From: Piezodorus guildinii
Lineage: Eukaryota; Arthropoda; Insecta; Hemiptera; Pentatomidae
Assembly (NCBI GenBank): GCA_023052935.1
Contig: CM041292.1
Location: forward strand, 81,664,169 to 81,728,168
DNA: 64,000 bases
Reading direction: 5' to 3'
Below, one piece after another: positions 33,504 to 44,684 of the stretch; position 1 is the stretch's first letter; the number at the start of each line of letters is the position of its first letter. The notes beneath the pieces are model-generated. The model was not told the origin of the DNA. It saw nothing but the letters and a program-made list of their open reading frames with translations, and did no database searches. Made by a program: the position numbers and the translations under genes.

Positions 33504-36171
33504 ACATCTCGTCATCAACTACAATATCCGAGGCCTACGCCAGAAGCAGGCTGAAGTTGAACTCCTCCTACAGCAGCATCGGCCATCGGTAGTGGCGCTG
33601 ACGGACACCGTTCTTCCTGCATCTGAGTGGCTGTATATCCAGGGTTACATCGCGTACCGGGAGATGTGCAATCCAGGGACTGATGAGAGTGTCGTCATCT
33701 TGGTCAGAAGAGATGTTCCTTCACGGTTAATACCCAACCCGGTTGCTTCTACCAAGGGTACTCACATAGTCACAGTCGATGTTCACCTGAAACATCGGTA
33801 CACTTTCTGCTGTGTCTATAGGAGACCCAAGGCTATAGCAACATCTATGAAGCTACTGCTGCAACACGCCCAGGGTAGAAGTCGATTTGTCGTCCTTGGG
33901 GACTTCAATGCTCGACATACTGCCTGGCTGTGTAACAGTAATAACATGATGGGTACTTACATCTCCAAGACCAGGATGGCGGTCTTTCATCCTGGGGTGC
34001 ACACCTTCAGGCATGCGGCCCGACCTTGCTGGACATCCACACTAGACCTTCTCCTGACCAGGGATCAGCACACCGTCACGGGGTGCCTTGCACTCCCGTA
34101 CGGACCGTCAGACCATCGGCCTGTGCTTTACACCTTTGAGGGAACGCCCCCCATACCCCAGGCGAGCAAGTACCTATTTCACAAGGCCGACTGGAAAGGC
34201 TATAAGGCTAGTGTCGATAATACACTACCCAAGATACAGCCTCTGAGATCTGAAGCCGAGGTGGATGGCGCTGTGGCCGTCATCACCACTACCATACAGA
34301 AGTCAGCGAATTATAATATCCCTAGGTTCAGCCCCCAGCCGATCGCTCTCAGAAAGCCTCCGAGGCACATACTCGCCTTGGTAGCCCAAAGGAACAACCT
34401 GAGGAACGTCTTTTACCGCACGGGTGATTACGGCTTGAAACCGGCCATCAATGCGATGACCAGGCAGATAGCCAGCCTCATGCGTGTCTGGAAGACCGCC
34501 CTCTGGCACGAACAGCTCCGGAGGACTCATGACGACCAGAAGCAATTCTGGAAACTCATCAGGACTCATGTCGCCAAGAAGAGGACTGTGCACCTGACGT
34601 CTGAGAGCGATCTGTTGACCCCGGTTGAACAGGCTGAACTCCTGGCTACCGACTATGAAGCGAGGGAAGAGGCTCGTGTGAGTGCTGCTCCTGGACTTCC
34701 AGAAGGGAGACCTCCGTCCCCCAATGAGAAGCCCCTCCACTTCACCTTCAAGCAGCTTGAGTCGGTGCTACGACGTACTAAGGGCAATAAGTCCTCTGGG
34801 AAGGACGATATTCCTTATGTCCTGTTGAAGATGCTCCCTAGGAGGGGTAAAGCCTTCTTATTGAACATTTTTAACACGTGCATCCGATTATCGTATTTTC
34901 CTAAGGCTTGGAAAGAAGCGATCGTAGTGCCACTACTCAAACCGGGGAAGAGTGGAGATTCAACGGAACACTATCGCCCGATCAGTCTTCTCTCGCACAT
35001 GAGTAAGATCTTAGAAAGGCTGGTTCACCACCATCTGATGAAGCACTGTACGGAGGAGAACATCATCCCACCTGAACAGACAGGATTCCAACGAGGGGTA
35101 GCCTGTGAACACCATCTGGCGAAGTTGCAGGCCCACACCATGGAGCGGATGAGGAAGAACAACGATGCCACAGCACTAATCTCCTTGGACTGCACACAGG
35201 CCTTTGACTGTGTGTCTCACACTCTTTTACTCCGCCGTCTGGAGGAGTTCAAGTTCCCTGCCTCCCTATGCCGATTGATCCGAAGCTATCTTAGTCGAAG
35301 ATCTTTCGTTGTAAGGGTCGGCGGGAGCCTGTCGAATCCACACGATACCATCTGCGGGGTACCTCAAGGGTCTGTACTGGGGCCACTACTATTTGTCGTT
35401 TTCACGGCACCGGTGGTCTCAGTAAAGCATCCGGGAGCAACAGTAGCAGCCTATGCGGACGACATCGCCATTTACTCCACCAGCATGAGCGCCACCAAGG
35501 CACGTGACCAGGCTCAGAAAGCAGCCAACGTCATAGTTGGGGAATTGAAGAAGATCGGAATCAGAGTCAACCCAGCCAAAACGGACGCCATCATCTTGTC
35601 CTTCCAGAAGGGGAAGAAGAAGTTACCCATCGAGTTTGAGATAGACAGCGTAAAACTTCCTCTCTCCAACTCAATTCTTTACCTAGGTGTGACCTTGGAC
35701 CGACATCTGACATTCTCCAGCCATGTACGGGAAAGAATCAAGCTGGCCCGCAGGAAGTCCCATAGACTCTACCACCTACTCATCTCGCCGCAGCTCTCAC
35801 TGCGACTCAAGTTGCAAATCTACAAGGCCGTTATCAGACCGACTCTACTCCATGGTGCGCCCCTGCTCCGCCACCTCTATCAGTCCACGCTCAAAAGGCT
35901 GCAGAGTTATCAGAACTCCGTCCTAAGGAGGATAGCCAGAGGAACCACACTCCAGCGGGCGAGAAATGCCACCATCCACGAGGAACTCCATCTTCCCTCG
36001 GTGCCAGAGTTCATCAGCAGGAGGCACGTCAAGTTCTTTGACGGGTTAAAGGCTTGTGAAAACCCTCTCTTCAGGGACGTAGTTCCACCACCTGGGCCTG
36101 GAAGGTGGCAAGGCTCTCTCCCCCTGGTCGACGTGGTCGCCCTGGGAAGGGGTCTGGACTCTGCAGTCTGA
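33496..36171 (+). CDS. jockey-type ORF2, endonuclease and reverse transcriptase
   Basis: 891 codons, intact. The N-terminal AP-like (EEP) endonuclease nicks target DNA: YNIRGLRQKQ at ~9-18, LGDFNARHTAW at 134-144 and SDHRP at 205-209 are the expected active-site motifs. The reverse transcriptase follows: GKDDIPYVLL, YRPISLLSHMSKILERLV, TGFQRGVACEHHLAKL, motif A ISLDCTQAFDCVSH with Asp565 and Asp571, motif B GVPQGSVLGPLLF, motif C YADD at 653-656, and YLGVTLDRHLTFSSHV. The thumb and C-terminal region runs to residue 891. No RNase H and no C-terminal zinc finger is visible, as in jockey. Its ATG overlaps the ORF1 stop (ATGACTGA), suggesting re-initiation or coupled translation. Length fits jockey ORF2 (about 850-920). 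Confidence 0.96.
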   Translation: MTEHLVINYNIRGLRQKQAEVELLLQQHRPSVVALTDTVLPASEWLYIQGYIAYREMCNPGTDESVVILVRRDVPSRLIPNPVASTKGTHIVTVDVHLKHRYTFCCVYRRPKAIATSMKLLLQHAQGRSRFVVLGDFNARHTAWLCNSNNMMGTYISKTRMAVFHPGVHTFRHAARPCWTSTLDLLLTRDQHTVTGCLALPYGPSDHRPVLYTFEGTPPIPQASKYLFHKADWKGYKASVDNTLPKIQPLRSEAEVDGAVAVITTTIQKSANYNIPRFSPQPIALRKPPRHILALVAQRNNLRNVFYRTGDYGLKPAINAMTRQIASLMRVWKTALWHEQLRRTHDDQKQFWKLIRTHVAKKRTVHLTSESDLLTPVEQAELLATDYEAREEARVSAAPGLPEGRPPSPNEKPLHFTFKQLESVLRRTKGNKSSGKDDIPYVLLKMLPRRGKAFLLNIFNTCIRLSYFPKAWKEAIVVPLLKPGKSGDSTEHYRPISLLSHMSKILERLVHHHLMKHCTEENIIPPEQTGFQRGVACEHHLAKLQAHTMERMRKNNDATALISLDCTQAFDCVSHTLLLRRLEEFKFPASLCRLIRSYLSRRSFVVRVGGSLSNPHDTICGVPQGSVLGPLLFVVFTAPVVSVKHPGATVAAYADDIAIYSTSMSATKARDQAQKAANVIVGELKKIGIRVNPAKTDAIILSFQKGKKKLPIEFEIDSVKLPLSNSILYLGVTLDRHLTFSSHVRERIKLARRKSHRLYHLLISPQLSLRLKLQIYKAVIRPTLLHGAPLLRHLYQSTLKRLQSYQNSVLRRIARGTTLQRARNATIHEELHLPSVPEFISRRHVKFFDGLKACENPLFRDVVPPPGPGRWQGSLPLVDVVALGRGLDSAV

Positions 36172-36395
36172 CCCGCATACATTTAACCACCAGCAAAATG
36201 GTTCCTCCCCATTTTACTTCAACAAAGGCACAAAGCCACCCCACTCCTCAAGCGCATACCGCGCCTAGTGCGAAAGGAACCTTAGAATGCCGACGGGCAA
36301 TACGAGGCCTGAGCCATGTACTGTATATACCATTGCTGCTGTATATACATAGAATGTGTTTTGTATTTATTTTGTAAATAAAGTTGGAGGATGAG

Positions 36396-36433
<38 letters not shown>
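36172..36433 (+). other. 3' UTR and poly-A tail of the jockey-type LINE
   Basis: About 224 bases of 3' UTR with an AATAAA (36377-36382) some 14 bases before the A run that starts at 36396. The A run is about 38 nt and uninterrupted, a sign of a recent insertion. Confidence 0.85.
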
Positions 36434-36436
<3 letters not shown>

Positions 36437-36441
36437 AGTAT
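36431..36441. repeat. target-site duplication, right copy (jockey)
   Basis: AAATCTAGTAT directly at the end of the poly-A tail; its three A's overlap the tail. Confidence 0.8.
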
Positions 36442-37041
36442 TTTTGTTTGTTATATTAATAGCATTATTTTTAATAATTTAAAGAAATGTTCTAGTATGA
36501 TTTGGAACTATATGAAATGTGTAATTAGTACTGTTTGAAAATAATTGGGTTTCTGATTCGCGTATTTAAATGTATATATAATGTAATAATTAATGCATAA
36601 ATAATGTAACGCGTATTCTTTAGATGAAATGGGATTGCGGATTTCGATAAAACTAAACCATCAGAGGAAAAATATTTCTAAGCGCCAATTTTGTAAAAAT
36701 TTGCTTTGGTTAGAAGTTCTTAACCAAAATAATGACCGAATCTCTTCCCTTTTAGTTCAAAATTAGTTGTTTTTAACTTACCATTCCATTGATGTGTTTT
36801 TTTTATAACCCTCTTTTTACTTTTTAAATAATCAATTATAATTAGTGTATTTAAATGTAAAAGTGCAAAATTACAGCCATGGGCGTGAAATAATCTTGTG
36901 AAGATCCTACACAGTGGTAGCACTTCAATGTTTATTTAAGGTAACAATGTAACGTTTATCGAGGCCACCATCTTTGTATGCGTCTCGGAGGATTATCGGG
37001 AACAGATGTGAAGTCACGGACAAGCGGTTTGTGTGGGTTGG
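36442..37041. other. no gene seen
   Basis: AT-rich spacer. A patch near 36955-37020 (CGAGGCCACCATCTTTGTAT) is GC-richer and unclassified. Confidence 0.5.
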
Positions 37042-37589
<548 letters not shown>

Positions 37590-38455
37590 TCCAAAGAAAA
37601 CAATAGTAGTTCAAATAAGCTTCTAAAATCCATTTGAGAGAGGAGACACATTAATTCATCAATCCTTTTTCCATTGTTTCCCAAAGCATCTGCTACGTTG
37701 CTTGGTATTCTATTTTTGTTCAGCTGCCTGATGTCGAAGGAACATTCTTCAAAAATATGAGATATGGTCAAGGTTCCCCTACAATGCTTGCATCTTGGGG
37801 GCAATTCATTTGATATTATGTGCCCATGCGTTAGCCGTGTGTGTCCGATTCTCAGGCGGGCCAGGACCACCTCCTCTCTACGGTCGGTGCGACTTGAGGT
37901 TTTCCAAGGTTTTACCTCTTTCTTAATCGCTTTGAGCTTACTTGGATAGCTGTTGTTCCAAGTTTCTTCCCATTTCTTTAATTCATTTTCCATCAGTGGA
38001 CGTGCTAGCTCTGATGGTTTCAGTAGTGCCCTACCACGACCTGGGAGTGTAAGGGCTTCTTTAGCAGCCTTATCAGCCATTTCGTTTCCTATTATCCCCA
38101 TATGGCCTGGTATCCACACATAATGGATTCTTTTTCCTTCTTCAGCAAATAATTTGGTTGATTCCAGGATTCTTAAAATTCCTGGATGGTTGGAATACAT
38201 ATTCTCTAGTGCTTTTAGAGCGCTTAATGAGTCTGAGGCTATGGCGATATTCTCCATAGAGAGTGCTCTGGAATAATCTAGAGCCATTGCTTTCACTTCA
38301 GCTGTGTAGACGGAGCAAAACTGATGTAGCTTCGTCTTGTAGGTGCAATCTGATGTGACAAAAGCTGAGCCAGTGGCTGAGTCCGACTTTGAACCATCTA
38401 TGAAAAATTAATTTGTGGCTAAGATGTATCCGTGAACAGGATGGGTAGGTTTGTG
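37590..38455 (-). pseudogene. I-like LINE ORF2 C-terminus: RNase H and CCHC
   Basis: On the minus strand a nearly intact RNase H domain: DGSKSDSATGSAFV (first Asp), SVYTAEVKAMALDYSRAL (Glu), IAIASDSLSALKALENM (Asp), and HYVWIPGHMGIIGNEMADKA (His and Asp). The post-RNase H part RREEVVLARLRIGHTRLTHG, RCKHCRGTLTISHIFEEC follows. A frame stays open from 38407 down into the (TA)n tract; one stop (38408-38410) falls just before the DGS motif. RNase H removes the RNA strand during LINE replication in the I, R1 and LOA groups. No RT of the same lineage is attached upstream: the sequence passes instead into a jockey-like RT fragment near 38455-38500. The repetitive I-Y tail in the open frame is translated (TA)n, so the true end is probably near 37580. 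Confidence 0.85.
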
Positions 38456-38765
38456 TGGGTTGTTATTAATAACAAAGTAATGAGCATTAAGGATTTTACA
38501 TTGCATTTTGGATTAAGTGCAAGAGGAATTTGATGGTTTTGTGTACCCCCATAGCTCAAATTCACTGGTCCAAAAAGGTCTAATAATGACAATGTAAATG
38601 AGTTTTTGGTTGTAAATATGGAGTTTTGATCGTTTGTCGACTAAGTGCTGTAGTAATCAGTATCTGCGGGCATTTTCTTGTCGTTAGTGTCCAGTGTGCA
38701 GATCTCGACTAAGACGCTAGTTAATATGGCGATTTCTAGTCTGCTTAAAAGGGATTTATAGAATG
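38456..38765 (-). pseudogene. jockey-like RT C-terminal fragment
   Basis: Matches 45.24-45.46 kb (GGAGTTTTGATCGTTTGTC and neighbours). In broken frames the minus strand encodes an IIRPFWTSEFELWG-like segment, the jockey 'RPIWTYGIELWG' region. The same orientation as the adjoining RNase H region suggests a mosaic element or two nested insertions. The upstream part of the same RT continues at 39.41-39.60 kb, beyond an insertion. Confidence 0.65.
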
Positions 38766-39025
38766 TTGCTGAAAGATACAATCATAGGTTTGTGACGAAA
38801 GTGATTTGATGGATAGATAGATAAATAATGAATTAATTTGTTAAAGTAATATTCATGTACAAATATACAACCAATAATAAATAAACTTCATACAATTCTT
38901 TAAGAGTCTGGCACATTAATTGAAATATTAATTATATAATCAATGAAATAACAAATCAATAAAAATTATAATAAACGTTATTAATAGAAATAATAATAAA
39001 ATAAAAATGAAATAGGGTGTGATTT
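38766..39025. other. no gene seen
   Basis: AT-rich insert between the two jockey-like RT pieces, before a family A copy. Confidence 0.4.
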
Positions 39026-39410
39026 ATAATTTTTACTTTCCCTTACCTTTATATGAAATATATAGTAAGGGAAAAATTTGCGATCGTGAAAATTTTCGAA
39101 TTCTAGTTTTTAACGGAAATACACGTTATAGGGTCCCCTGAGTCTAAATAATCAAGGCCCGAAAAAAGAGAAATGTCTGTATAGATGTGTGTGTGGTAAG
39201 TCTAGCGCAAAAGCGGAAAATCATACGGAACTGAAATCTCATATTTAAGACAATATACGCCCGAAATTTTACAGTAACTTTTTCATCAAAATCCGCTAAC
39301 CAGAAGGGCCACTTTATATAATGCATTTTGCACCTTTTTACGATTTTCTCAAAAACGGATCTAACGATTTTGATTAAACTCGCTAAATCTATGTTAACTT
39401 AGACGGGATT
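39026..39410 (+). repeat. family A repeat within a jockey-like fragment
   Basis: Same orientation as the 5.6-kb copy: TTTACTTTCCCTTACC, ATATGAAATATATAGTAAGG, CGATCGTGAAAATTTTCGAA, CGGAAATACACGTTATAGGG, a short TG run, TAGCGCAAAAGCGG, TAACCAGAAGGGCCACTTTA, TTTTTACGATTTTCTCAAAA, ending near ACTCGCTAAATCTATGTTAA. It shows what the 5.6-kb copy looks like without its SINE. Confidence 0.8.
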
Positions 39411-39600
39411 TTTTTACACCATTCTTCAATGGATTTGGTGTGTGACTGAATGTTTCGTGATGCAACAGATCATTATAACACACGAGTCATCGGCGTAAGT
39501 AGTAAGAAAAATGCTTGGATTGACAGGAATATCAATTATAAACACCATGTAGAGAATCGGGCATAGGATTCTACGTAGAGGTGCACCAACTGAATGAGTA
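39411..39600 (-). pseudogene. jockey-like RT fragment (palm region)
   Basis: Matches 45.61-45.81 kb: ACACCATTCTTCAATGGATT, CATCGGCGTAAGTAGTAAGA and AGGTGCACC. On the minus strand this covers the YADD region (CTTACGCCGATGACTCG reads as Y-A-D-D-S). Frames are broken. It is the upstream continuation of 38456-38765, separated by the family A insertion. Confidence 0.7.
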
Positions 39601-39715
39601 AAGGAAACATTAAAACATGTATTGTCCTTAAAATCTAGAGTTCGAATACCAATACTTCATCTTATAAGAAATTTCGCAAAATGGCAAGTGAAAGTAAAAG
39701 TACATTTAGTGGAAG
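39601..39715 (-). repeat. family A repeat fragment
   Basis: Reverse-orientation, diverged: ACATTAAAACATGTATTGTC, AGTTCGAATACCAATACTTC and CAAGTGAAAGTAAAAG. Confidence 0.5.
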
Positions 39716-39723
39716 AAGTTAGT

Positions 39724-40195
39724 TCAGATTGCAGTCAAAATAACACACAATTAAGATATAAAATTAATAACATGGTGCCGACGTTTTGGCCTAAATTATA
39801 GGCCTTCTTCAGGGCGGTTGAAGATGAGCGTCAGAACAATGCAGCAATAATCTTATAGCGTCTAGGAGATTTTAGGTCAAACATCAGTCTTGGGGGTGAC
39901 GGTCATGTACTCATAAAGGAAGAAACATGAAGTCTGCCATACATGAACATTTATTAACTATCTCAGCTAACAAACCAACTTATTGGCCAACCTCTAGACA
40001 GAAAACACCCTACCTCTTAGATTTTTTCGTCACTAAAGGACTTAGGACTGTACGTTATATTCACCTTACCAGCATTGATTCATTGTTCTGACGCACTCCT
40101 TCAAACGCCCTGAAGAAGGCCTATAATTTAAGCCGAAACGTCGGCACCAGTTTATTAAGTTTATATCTTAAATATGTATTCTTTTGACTGCATCC
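39724..40195. repeat. inverted pair of hammerhead-like units
   Basis: Arms of about 115-120 nt at 39724-39845 and 40083-40195 are reverse complements (roughly 80% by eye) around about 235 bp. Each arm holds one motif: CGCCCTGAAGAAGGCCTATA then GGCCGAAACGTCGGCACC. The left (minus-oriented) copy has AAAA in place of GAAA; the right (plus) copy at 40102-40144 keeps GAAAC. Each arm ends with a GACTGCA word. Confidence 0.75.
40102..40144 (+). ncRNA. hammerhead-like RNA motif
   Basis: GCC-CTGAAGA-A-GGC, a loop, GCC-GAAAC-GTC-GGC. In hammerhead terms: a CUGANGA box, stem II, a GAAA box, a self-complementary ACGU that could form stem III between two copies, a GUC site, and GCC/GGC as stem I. One extra nucleotide sits between CUGANGA and stem II, which is not canonical. 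Cleavage is not shown. Similar motifs are known in Penelope-like retroelements. Confidence 0.5.
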
Positions 40196-41370
40196 TGAAA
40201 TAATTTCTCTCACTTACTCACACAGTCAACCATTCTCACTTCACTAAAAGTAATTTATTGAAGCAATAAATCAGTTTCTATTTGCTCTATAATTGTAAAT
40301 ATTTTAATTAAAGGCAATGGAGAGGAGATATCTCGAGAAGGAGATGAGATGGGAGATGGTAGATTCCAATGAGGGAGGGTAGAGCCGCGATCTCCTGAAA
40401 TTATTCCCCGACCAGCTGCTAACAATGGAACATGAAAATACCCCCTCCTTCAACCCCTTTCACCCCCGACCCCAATCTGCGGCCATCCATCGCTCATTTC
40501 CCCAAGATATTGAGCACTGTTCGGGAAACTGGAGGCGGAACAAGTTTCTACCCTCTACTGATTTTCGACGATTCCGTCTTCTTTACAAGAGAGTTTCCCT
40601 AACAATAGGATTTAGATAATATTGATATTTTTTTGTTTTTTTTATTGGACACTCGTTTTTATCATTTCACCCATCCAATATAAAAAGATTTTCTATAATA
40701 TTAGATATTTTTTTAGTAAGAAGATGTTTATTTTTTTCTGTTGGTGTAGACTGTTACCACAGTGATGAAGAGTGTGAGGCAGAAGATGATATAGGTGAGA
40801 AAACGTTTTCTAACCCTTTGTCACCTCACTTTTTCATATCATTACTACATCTTTCATTGGAAATTCTATTTTCCGATCCTCTCACTAGCTCACTGTAGTT
40901 AATGTTTCTTTTTAATCATTCATTATTATATGTAGTAGTGGAGTTTTTATTACTTTTTTCATTATTCACCAATTTTTATCGTTCTATTGAACTTCTGTAC
41001 GCCCTTTTTATCACTATTTGATGTTTTATTCCTTAACTCTTTTTTCTTTGATCCTAGTAGAAAATAATATTCCTTTATATACGTGTATATAAAATGCTTG
41101 TATAAAAACAATTTGATAACATTCTTAGTTGGGGTGTGGTTGATATAACGAGCTTATTTACATTGTTGATACAAAAATAAGGAGATTTTCATGAAATAGG
41201 ACCAATATTGAATGATATGAATTTTTGTAAGTATTATTAAAATACAAATAAAATTTTAAAACACAGGTTTGTAATGTGATTAATATAGGGTGATTGAATT
41301 ATAATTTTGATTATTGTTAATTTGTTGAAAATATAATCTAATGTTAAATTGTTATTGATTTGGACTAATG
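40196..41370. other. no gene seen; GC-richer patch 40.31-40.62 kb
   Basis: The patch 40310-40620 includes GGAGAGGAGATATCTCGAGA and a 64-codon frame (MEHENTPSFNPFHPRPQSAA onward, 40425-40619) with no domain that I know. The rest is AT-rich. Confidence 0.35.
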
Positions 41371-41412
41371 ATTCTGAAGTTGAGGCATATAAACCTCGAA
41401 ACGTAAATGTAT
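41371..41412 (+). ncRNA. hammerhead-like motif, degenerate
   Basis: TTCTGAAGTTGAGG, a loop, CCTCGAAACGTAAATG. The stem GAGG/CCTC replaces GGCC/GGCC or GACCC/GGGTC of the other copies while keeping pairing. The CTGAAGT box deviates from CTGANGA. Confidence 0.4.
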
Positions 41413-43621
41413 TATTGATAAAATAATATATAATATTTAAAAAGAAGAGATGATTCCGGAGAATTTATTTAAATATAATATACTCTTCATAATTAGAAAT
41501 TGAATATAGCTTATTTTCACGTGTCCCAGTACGTCCAAACACATTAATATAAGAATTTCTCATATGTGCGTGTCGTTTCACTGCTTCACCCCAGGCCTAC
41601 TAGTTTCTGTATCTATAACTCAATAATTAAAACTTTTTAGTTAAAAATAGGAAAAAAATAAAGGAAGTTAACTTAAGAAAAAAAAATATCAATATCATGG
41701 AAATCAAATTTTTTTTTTTCTGTTTCTAAACACAAACCATTTTTTATTTTTTCATTCAAACAAATTTATTGATATATACAACTGTATTATATACATCAAG
41801 TAAATTTTTTTTTATTTTAAATAGTAAATTTGGACTTCTGATAGAAAGGCTATAAATGAATGGGTTATTTAAAACATTTTCTTAAATTTAAAATTGTTAG
41901 TCATGAAAAAATAAATTAAATTAAATAAAAATAAGAAGTAGAAGAATAATTGTAAATATGACTCTCGAAAATTTACCAACTTAAAATTTCACCATAAATG
42001 ATCACAATAAGAATAACTGAACATCCGGGAATCATATATTTTTCTGCGCCATCCCTTGTGTTTCGGGCGCACAGATTTTTTTACATATGTAAAAAAGTGC
42101 AAGAAATGCATGTGTAGTTATTAAAATCACACCATATCTTTCTTTTTTTCTTAATAACAATTAGAATAAGTCCAGGACTAGCGATATCTCCGATAGTTTG
42201 TAAACCAGTAAGGAAAGACTGATAAATTCGAGGATTTGCTTAGAATGTAAGTTATCGTATGATAAATTATTTTCCTCACGGTAGAAATAGTCTGTCCATA
42301 TATAGAGAATGGATGAGAGTAGATTTCGAGAAAAATCATGGGAGTAAGAACGGTCTTCGTACAAACCATTCTGAAGAATGATGTGGTCGTAAGGAATCGA
42401 TGGGATTTGCAGGAATCAGGTCTGACCTAGGGACAAGCAAGAGTGAAAATCGCAGGCCGTAAAACAAAGAAGGATTTTTGTAGAACCTCTTTACTCAAAC
42501 GTTAAATATAATTAAAATAAATAGTGCGAATGATAGAAGAAGGAAGATCTTGTTAAATTGATAATTATAATTTGATGACAATGCATCTATAAATTATGGT
42601 CACGGATCGAGTAAAACAATTAAAACATTAACAACAAAATTAAGAGTTGGAGAGCAATGATCTATAAAATATCTTATAGAACATATGTTGGAAATACACT
42701 TGAATGTGGTATCATCTAAAATACCACTTAACAATAAAAATTTAGAAAGAACCTCAAATATTTTTTAAGCGTTATTTACATGTGAAATTTTATCTTAAGC
42801 TCTGAATGCACTGACTTAAGTCATAGAAAAATTACAAGTACATTCACAAACTACACAATGCTAGGTAAAGCCAAATAGGAAATCTCCGTTAGTAAAACAA
42901 TAACTAATATACGAATCTATCTAATTGGACAATTTACATTTCATCTATTAAAATATCGAATGCATGCAATGGGAATGTTTTGTGTGTTTAAATTTTATCT
43001 TTTTTGTGTTACTGTTTTTAGTTATACTATTTTGTTTTTTGTATTATTTGTTGTCTTTATATTTTTATTTAACGATATTAGCATACATTTTATTATAGTA
43101 AGACACATTTTACATTTTTGAGAAATTTCATCACGTATTCGTTCTGTAAAATAATATATGCCATGTAAGAAATAAGTTTAATATTTTAAAATTATTTATA
43201 ATAATTTTATTTTGAATGCTTATGTATATTTTAATTGGTAGAGCCTGGAAGATATATTAGTTATTCTTTTGTAACATATTTATTAGTATAAGTATTATGT
43301 ACACAAACACTCTCATATGTTGTCTGTGTATGAATATATCCAACTAAATATATAAACTTCCCCATTTTAGTAACGTGAACTCATGTGTAATATTTATAAA
43401 CTGCTGTGAAATATAACGTAGCATTGAGCTAATTATAAAGAATTTCATTTTAATAATTCATTCAGCTTTTCTCTGTTTTATGAATGACATTTATTAAAAG
43501 CTCAATGATTCATATTAATGAATATTTATTCCTGGTATATAGCATTGATAAATTCAAGTTAGCAGGAAATCCGACTGCAAAATAATTTCACTTTGTGATT
43601 TACATATGCAATCCAGATCAG

Positions 43622-43669
<48 letters not shown>

Positions 43670-43879
43670 TTTAATCTTTTCTTCCTATGGTAATCCCAAA
43701 GAAGGATAGTTTATTGATTTTTATATACATGTTCCATGCCTGTTCTTAGGCAAAATACACGTAATCTATGTTAAATTTACATAAATTATTATAAAATATA
43801 AAATAACTCTACAACAATATAAAATATAAAATAACCAACAACTGTACTTAATAGATAAACAATAATGTTATTTTGTTAT
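41413..43879. other. no gene seen
   Basis: AT-rich, with (TA)n at 43622-43663. Two overlapping minus-strand frames near 42.2-42.4 kb show no signature. Confidence 0.5.
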
Positions 43880-43918
43880 ATTACTGGAAGGAATTAGTCC
43901 GGGTGGCGGTCATTAAAT

Positions 43919-44615
43919 ATCCAAAAATCCTTTACCCTTCGCTATGAAAAAAAAAAAAAACCCGTTGAATACCTGTCCTTCTGTATCCTTTGGCAACATT
44001 CCATTAATCTCCGTTGAACAGTTTCGCTACCTTGGTCTCCATTTAGACTAACGCCTTACTTGGAATCCTCACACTAGACTGAAACGTCAAGAAACTGCCT
44101 GCAGATACCGTTTACTACAACACTTACTAGACAAACGATCAAAACTCTCTATTTACTACAAAAAACTAATTTACATCACGATTATCCGACCTATTTGGAC
44201 CTATGGCATTGAGCTCTGGGGGTCCACTAAACTATCAAACTCCTCCTGCATCCAATCCTTGCAATCCAAATCCTCATCTACATCTATTCCTAGTAACACT
44301 TCGAGGCGTCTGAAAAGACGGTGGCCTCGAGACCTACTCATAAAATAAACTTTGGAGTACTACCAATGGGTAGATTCTATCCATGTCTGTTATTCTAATT
44401 CAGCCATTTTGTAAAAAGCAATAATATATACTATAAAAAAATTATATTTATAATGATATTTTTTTTTTTTTTCCAGGACAAACATGTATTCATGATTGAT
44501 AAAATGGTTATTAATTCTTTCAAAATTTTATCATACAACAATTTTATTTTGAGTTGAAGTTTTGGGGCTAAATTCTGTCTTCAAAGCTGACTTCATAAAT
44601 TATATTAAAATATAA
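43919..44615 (+). repeat. inverted copy of jockey-like LINE 3' end
   Basis: Nearly identical reverse complement of 44856-45575, with a 240-bp spacer. It carries the C-terminal ORF2 tail in sense orientation (TTTCGCTACCTTGGTCTCCA reads as F-R-Y-L-G-L; the stop TAA is at 44346-44348) and the 3' UTR. Both copies have the same A/T mononucleotide run beside the Y-E-K coding part. Near-identity means a recent duplication or inversion. Confidence 0.9.
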
Positions 44616-44646
44616 CTGAGAGTTTTCCATTCTCCGACCATGCGCC

Positions 44647-44684
44647 CTGATGATGACCCACAAAGGGGGTCGAAACGTTGGCAA
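44647..44684 (+). ncRNA. hammerhead-like RNA motif
   Basis: GCC-CTGATGA-T-GACCC, ACAAAGG, GGGTC-GAAAC-GTT-GGC. The CUGAUGA and GAAA boxes are exact. Stem II pairs GACCC with GGGTC; GCC/GGC could form stem I; ACGT is self-complementary. An extra T precedes stem II. It is followed at once by AAACAATAAA. Confidence 0.5.

Larger units (their letters stand above)
31988..36433 (+). mobile_element. full-length jockey-type non-LTR retrotransposon
   Basis: A complete LINE with a 5' UTR, two intact ORFs, a 3' UTR and a poly-A tail of about 38 nt (36396-36433), flanked by an 11-bp target-site duplication. An A run (31978-31987) follows the left duplication, so the exact first base is uncertain (31988-31991). 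ORF1 is a gag-like RNA-binding protein. ORF2 has an AP-like endonuclease then a reverse transcriptase, with no RNase H. Base composition is distinctly more GC-rich than the surroundings, as expected for a young insertion with its own codon use. Both frames are uninterrupted and the key catalytic residues are present, so it may be capable of retrotransposition or only recently inactivated. Confidence 0.95.

Noticed and set aside
32096..34740. Long minus-strand frames opposite the jockey-type ORFs (169 and 145 codons)
   Set aside because: Antisense shadows of GC-richer coding DNA; no domain.
36396..36433. Simple poly-A microsatellite
   Set aside because: Its position after AATAAA and at the target duplication identifies it as the LINE tail.
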